Positions 60,391-64,000 of a DNA stretch of 64,000 bases are shown piece after piece. Each line of letters starts with the position of its first letter. Position 1 is the stretch's first letter. Under the pieces are notes generated by a model. The model saw nothing but the letters and a program-made list of their open reading frames with translations. It was not told the DNA's origin and searched no databases. The position numbers and the translations under genes are program-made. Where the stretch lies: positions 248,001 to 312,000 of the forward strand of contig NZ_CYSG01000004.1 of assembly GCF_001457775.1 (NCBI RefSeq), given 5' to 3'. Source of the DNA: Phaeobacter sp. CECT 5382 (lineage in GTDB: Bacteria > Pseudomonadota > Alphaproteobacteria > Rhodobacterales > Rhodobacteraceae).

Positions 60391-61254
60391 TTAGACACCG
60401 GCAATCGGTTTGATGTCTTCGGTCAGGGGCCAGTAGAAATCGGGCGGAATGCCAGCATCGGCACGCTTTTCTTCATTGAAGGGGGGCTTCAAGGCGCCGC
60501 GGAAATACTTGCGGACCAATTGGTGAAACACCACCTTTGGATCCAGATTGTCGCGTCCACACAGGAAGTAGAACCATTTGGAGCCATAGGCGACATGGCT
60601 CACTTCCTCGGCGTAGATCACTTCCAGTGCTTCGACGGCCCGCGTGTTTTTGGCATTGCGAAAGACATTGATCATACCGGGTGTCACATCCAGCCCACGA
60701 GCTTCGAGCACCATGGGGACAACCGCAAGCCGTCCCATCAGGTCCTCTGCGGTATCCTCGGCGGCGCGCCACATGCCGGCATGGGCCGGAAGGGCCCCAT
60801 AGTGGCTGCCCAAAGCTTCAAGGCAGTCGCACATCAGTTTGAAATGCTTTGATTCTTCGTCGGCGGCTTTGACCCAGTCATCAAAGAAACCGATGGGCAA
60901 AGGCACATGAGAAAACCGGGCAATGATGTCCCAGTGAAGGTCTACGGCGTTCAGCTCGATATGGGCCACCGCATGCAATAGGGCGATGCGCCCGGCTTCA
61001 CTGCCGGGTTTGCGCTTTGGCACATCCCGCGGGTTCAGCAACTCTGGCTTTTGTGGTCGTGCCGGATGCAGTGGTGGTTGTGCGGTACCGATCTTGATGG
61101 CGCAGTCTGATGAGTGGCCGACTTCATCGCGGGCTTCATTGCGGGCTTGGCGCCAGGCGGCGGCATAGCGGCGCGAAAGCGTGGTCTTTTCGTGCCCATC
61201 CGCTGTCATCAACACTTCGTTAGCCATCTGGGCGAGTGTGAGTTGTGATGTCAT
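60391..61254 (-). CDS. DUF455 ferritin-like domain protein
   Basis: 287 residues. The ferritin-like four-helix core has metal-ligand candidates in HAVAHIELNAVDLHWDIIAR, DEESKHFKLMCDCLEALGSH, VPMVLEARGLDVTPGMINVF and EVIYAEEVSHVAYGSKWFYF, the E-x2-H pattern of di-iron carboxylate proteins. C-terminus FYWPLTEDIKPIAGV. The family's reaction is not established, though it is widespread in Proteobacteria. It stands alone between bcp and the M23 gene. Confidence 0.88.
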   Translation of the reverse strand: MTSQLTLAQMANEVLMTADGHEKTTLSRRYAAAWRQARNEARDEVGHSSDCAIKIGTAQPPLHPARPQKPELLNPRDVPKRKPGSEAGRIALLHAVAHIELNAVDLHWDIIARFSHVPLPIGFFDDWVKAADEESKHFKLMCDCLEALGSHYGALPAHAGMWRAAEDTAEDLMGRLAVVPMVLEARGLDVTPGMINVFRNAKNTRAVEALEVIYAEEVSHVAYGSKWFYFLCGRDNLDPKVVFHQLVRKYFRGALKPPFNEEKRADAGIPPDFYWPLTEDIKPIAGV

Positions 61255-61609
61255 TGCGGGTCCTCGACGTGAAAAAATATGGAGCAGGGTTCGGGCTTGA
61301 GCAGGAACGTTCCGAACTGGGAATCCGGGGCAGGCGGCTGTAAGCAGGGCTAGCTGGGTTCGGCTTTGATCAAAGCTGGCTCAGGGTCTGATGAAAGTGA
61401 AAGTCACAAGTTCCCTTTATCTGATCCGTCCCCTGCCATTGCTGGCGCCACACTGCAAGCGAAACTGACACGCGACTCTGGCAGGCGATTCTGGCAAGCG
61501 AGACAGCTATGCTGTCCCGGATTGGGGCGGTGGCGTTTCCCCGTGCAAAGCGTCTGTTAGTCATGGTGATTCGAAAATGACTGAGACGGAAATGACTGAG
61601 ACCGACAGT
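61255..61609. other. intergenic region with two short tandem duplications
   Basis: It separates bcp and the DUF455 gene (both minus). It contains a 13-bp duplication at 61472-61497 (GCGACTCTGGCAG then GCGATTCTGGCAA) and a 15-bp duplication at 61575-61604 (AAATGACTGAGACGG then AAATGACTGAGACCG). No gene or clear terminator is recognised. Confidence 0.6.
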
Positions 61610-62071
61610 CTAGAGTGCTGCAGCCGCCTCCAACACCTCTTCGACATGGCCATCCACTTTGACTTTGCGCCAGACCCGGGCAATGCGGCCTTCGGCGTCG
61701 ATCAGAAAGGTGGAACGTTCGATTCCCCAGTGCTTCTTGCCATACATGTTCTTTTCCTTCCACACGCCATAGTCTTCGCAGGTGGAGCCCTCGGCATCAG
61801 ATAGCAAAGGCGTGGTGAGCCCATGTTTGGCGACGAATTTGTCGTGTTTCTTTACCGGATCCTTTGAAATCCCAAAAACCAGCGCTCCGGCGTCGGCAAA
61901 GCTTTGCAGATGCTCAGAAAACCCGATGGATTCTTTGGTGCAGCCCGGCGTATCATCGCGTGGGTAAAAGAACAGGACCACGGCCTTGCCCTTCAGTGCT
62001 GCAAGTGAAACCACTCCGTCGCCATCGCGTGGCAGGGTGAACAGAGGGGCATGATCAGACAGGTCGAGCAT
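61610..62071 (-). CDS. bcp: BCP/PrxQ-type peroxiredoxin with non-standard cysteine spacing
   Basis: 153 residues from ATG 62071 (GGAG upstream). VVLFFYPRDDTPGCTKESIG holds the peroxidatic Cys44 with its P-x-x-x-T/S-x-x-C context. The usual resolving Cys five residues on is replaced (CTKESIGF instead of C-x4-C). The only other Cys is Cys98 in DAEGSTCEDYGVWKEK. Arg in IERSTFLIDAEGRIARVWR completes the site. It reduces hydroperoxides with thioredoxin or another thiol; here it may work as a 1-Cys enzyme or use Cys98. Divergent from the gene at 62210. Confidence 0.9.
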   Translation of the reverse strand: MLDLSDHAPLFTLPRDGDGVVSLAALKGKAVVLFFYPRDDTPGCTKESIGFSEHLQSFADAGALVFGISKDPVKKHDKFVAKHGLTTPLLSDAEGSTCEDYGVWKEKNMYGKKHWGIERSTFLIDAEGRIARVWRKVKVDGHVEEVLEAAAAL

Positions 62072-62180
62072 TTTGGGTCTCCAAACGGTTTGGCAACAGC
62101 TGCATGCCATAGTTAGGCCATCACGGGCAAAGGATAAACACAGATCGAAGCGGATGCGGATAAAGCCGGTCTCGACGACC

Positions 62181-62201
62181 CGGCCTCGCCTTGCGAGGCC
62201 G
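62181..62201 (+). promoter_or_regulatory. 9-bp perfect hairpin just before the YhdP-like gene
   Basis: CGGCCTCGC/GCGAGGCCG with a three-base loop ends 8 bp before ATG 62210 and 38 bp before the alternative ATG 62240. There is no T-tract. It could affect translation initiation. Confidence 0.4.
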
Positions 62202-62209
62202 ATACCGTA

Positions 62210-64000
62210 ATGGTGGCAGCCCCTGGAAAGAGGCGCCGGATGTGGCGTCTTCTGCGCGGCCTGGTCTGGTTTCTGGCTCTGGGTTGTTTTCTGGCGGCTG
62301 GTGCTTTGTATTTTGGCATCGGGACTCGGATGGCAGCACCGCTGTGGCTGCGCCAGCAAGTCGAAGAACGGATCGAAAATGATCTGAACGGCATGCAGAT
62401 TGAATTCGGCGAGATCCATATGGTGGTGAACCGAGGCTGGCGACCACGGATCGGGCTGCGCGATATCAGGCTGCTTGCGGCTGATGGTGCGTCGATCATG
62501 CAGCTGGCCGATGCCGAAGTCTCACTGGCAATGCGACCCTTGCTGCAGGGGCGGATCCAGCCCAAGCGCATCGCGCTGAGCGGGCTCTATGTCAACCTGC
62601 GCCGGGAGAGCGACGGCATCGCCCTGAGTTTTTCCGAAACCGGCTCGCCTTTGCGACAGGCGGGCAATCTGGCGGAATTGATCGAACAATGGGACCGCCA
62701 GTTCGAAATGCCGGTTCTGTCTGCGCTGACCGAGATGAGCACCGCTGGGGTGACACTGCGCTATGAAGATGCTCGCCTGGGGCGGGTATGGACGCTGGAC
62801 GGTGGCCATGTGAAGCTGACGCGTTCCGGTCCTACACTGACCGTTTCCTCTGGATTTTCTGTCCTGAGCGGGCGTCAGGATGTCGGTCTGATGGAGGCCA
62901 ACTACAAATCCGACATCGGCGATGCTGCCGCGGAATTTGGCATTTTGGTCAGTGATATCGCCAGTGAAGATATCGCGTTGCAGGCTCCGGCACTTGGCTG
63001 GCTGGAGGTCTTGAAGGCAACGATTTCGGGCTCTTTGCGTGGCGGTATTGCCAGTGACGGCGCCCTGTTACCCCTGTCGGCCAGTCTGCAAATCGGCCAG
63101 GGTGTCATTCAACCGTCGCAAGAGACACTGCCGATCCCGATCCATCGGGCCCATAGCTATTTCACTTATTTCCCGGCGGAACAGGCGCTGCAGTTTGATG
63201 AATTGCGACTGGAAAGCGGCTGGGGGTCGGGCACGGTTGCCGGGCGCGCGCTTCTGGCCGGGGTTCAGGATGGCCGTTTGACCGATCTTGTCGGGCAGTT
63301 GCGGTTCACCGATCTCACTCTTAATCCACGCCAACTCTATGAGCAGCCGCAGGTTTTTACCAATGTCACGGCTGATTTCCGGTTGCAGCCGATTCCATTC
63401 CGGTTTCAGCTTGGGGAAATGCTGATCGCCCATGAGAGCAGTCACATTAGGGTTGAGGGTCGCATTGATGCCGGGCATGAGGGCTGGAACTACGCACTGG
63501 ATGCACAGGCCGACCAACTGGATCTTTCGCAGGTCAAGTCGCTCTGGCCTGAAGGCGCTGCAGAAAAGCCGCGCAAATGGGTGCGCGACAATGTCTTTCA
63601 GGCCCAGGCGCAGGATGTGAATTTCGCCCTGCGTGGCAAGGGGAGTCAAAAGCCATTTGTGTCTCTGGATGCGGGTTTTTCCGGGGCCGAGGTGAAATTT
63701 CAAAAACACCTGCCTCACCTGCGCGAGGGCGCGGGGCATTTCAGCCTCTATGGGCCACGTATGGTCATCGTCGCGACCGAAGGCACGGTGACGGCCGATC
63801 AGGGTGGCTCAGTTGCGGTGGCGGGGACGTCCTTTATCATTCCGGACACATCAGTAAAAAACGGCACCCCCGGGATCGCCAGAATTGTGGCCTCTGGGCC
63901 GGTGACGGCGGGTCTATCGCTCCTCAACCGTCCGCCGCTGTCAATCATGGACAAGGCGGATTTGCCAGTTGAGCTTGCGACGGGGCAGGTGCAGGTCACA
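62210..64000 (+). CDS. AsmA/YhdP-like (DUF3971) envelope protein, 3' end beyond the window
   Basis: 597 codons are open to the right edge with no stop. ATG 62210 is the first start; ATG 62240 has a better AAAGAGG ribosome site and gives MWRLLRGLVWFLALGCFLAA. A single N-terminal membrane helix is followed by a long periplasmic repeat-beta region: NDLNGMQIEFGEIHMVVNRG, IGLRDIRLLAADGASIMQLA, GRIQPKRIALSGLYVNL and LRGGIASDGALLPLSASLQI. This is the layout of AsmA-superfamily proteins such as YhdP, thought to shuttle phospholipids to the outer membrane. It is partial at the 3' end. Confidence 0.8.
   Translation, partial: MVAAPGKRRRMWRLLRGLVWFLALGCFLAAGALYFGIGTRMAAPLWLRQQVEERIENDLNGMQIEFGEIHMVVNRGWRPRIGLRDIRLLAADGASIMQLADAEVSLAMRPLLQGRIQPKRIALSGLYVNLRRESDGIALSFSETGSPLRQAGNLAELIEQWDRQFEMPVLSALTEMSTAGVTLRYEDARLGRVWTLDGGHVKLTRSGPTLTVSSGFSVLSGRQDVGLMEANYKSDIGDAAAEFGILVSDIASEDIALQAPALGWLEVLKATISGSLRGGIASDGALLPLSASLQIGQGVIQPSQETLPIPIHRAHSYFTYFPAEQALQFDELRLESGWGSGTVAGRALLAGVQDGRLTDLVGQLRFTDLTLNPRQLYEQPQVFTNVTADFRLQPIPFRFQLGEMLIAHESSHIRVEGRIDAGHEGWNYALDAQADQLDLSQVKSLWPEGAAEKPRKWVRDNVFQAQAQDVNFALRGKGSQKPFVSLDAGFSGAEVKFQKHLPHLREGAGHFSLYGPRMVIVATEGTVTADQGGSVAVAGTSFIIPDTSVKNGTPGIARIVASGPVTAGLSLLNRPPLSIMDKADLPVELATGQVQVT

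Overview
The window is a chromosomal segment from a member of the Rhodobacterales, most likely the Roseobacter group. The basis is an intact RcGTA-type gene transfer agent cluster in canonical order, a pyruvate dehydrogenase E1-beta with an N-terminal lipoyl domain, short ATGA-type overlaps within operons and high GC codon use over most of the window. The species cannot be named from the sequence alone.

Layout. 1-7.6 kb is accessory and lower in GC: a decayed IS3-family element at the left edge, a two-domain glycosyltransferase, an FkbM-type and a second methyltransferase on the minus strand, then a large RTX (calcium-binding, type I secreted) protein on the plus strand, directly followed by the 3' remnant of another IS3-type transposase. 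8.2-9.5 kb holds a coupled phosphoribosyltransferase/hydrolase pair. After a 1.4 kb gene-poor stretch come a porin, trigger factor, a chemoreceptor, a Tat-exported 2',3'-cyclic phosphodiesterase and a small lytic transglycosylase lipoprotein. Two glycine-zipper lipoproteins flank a DUF2975/XRE pair. The ribosomal operon rpsF-rpsR-rplI follows, then YceI and a cytochrome b561-YceI fusion facing each other.

26-32 kb is the fatty-acid synthesis block fabD-fabG-acpP-fabF-mltG, with a HisA-like TIM-barrel gene of altered active site inserted between acpP and fabF. 32.4-46.8 kb is the gene transfer agent cluster (terminase to host-specificity megatron, all frames open), followed by a short DUF7742-like gene and cysE. 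48.4-56 kb carries a glycosyltransferase-methyltransferase fusion and the pdhABC operon, ftsB and pgk, all on the minus strand. The right end holds two consecutive cyclophilins (cytoplasmic, then exported), a probable frameshifted secreted-protein pseudogene, a bactofilin overlapping an M23 endopeptidase gene, a DUF455 ferritin-like protein, a BCP-type peroxiredoxin and the start of an AsmA/YhdP-like protein cut by the window edge.

The GTA cluster is the largest coherent system: DNA packaging (g1-g2), head (g3-g5), connector and tail (g6-g11), baseplate and wall-digesting tip (g12-g15). The least described parts are the RTX/glycan island with its uncharacterised ~560-residue N-terminal region and GT31-like transferase, the HisA paralogue with Glu in place of the catalytic Asp, two putative operator palindromes (porin, pdh), CtrA-like boxes, and a recurring pattern of 13-19 bp tandem micro-duplications. 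No tRNA, rRNA or CRISPR array was seen.
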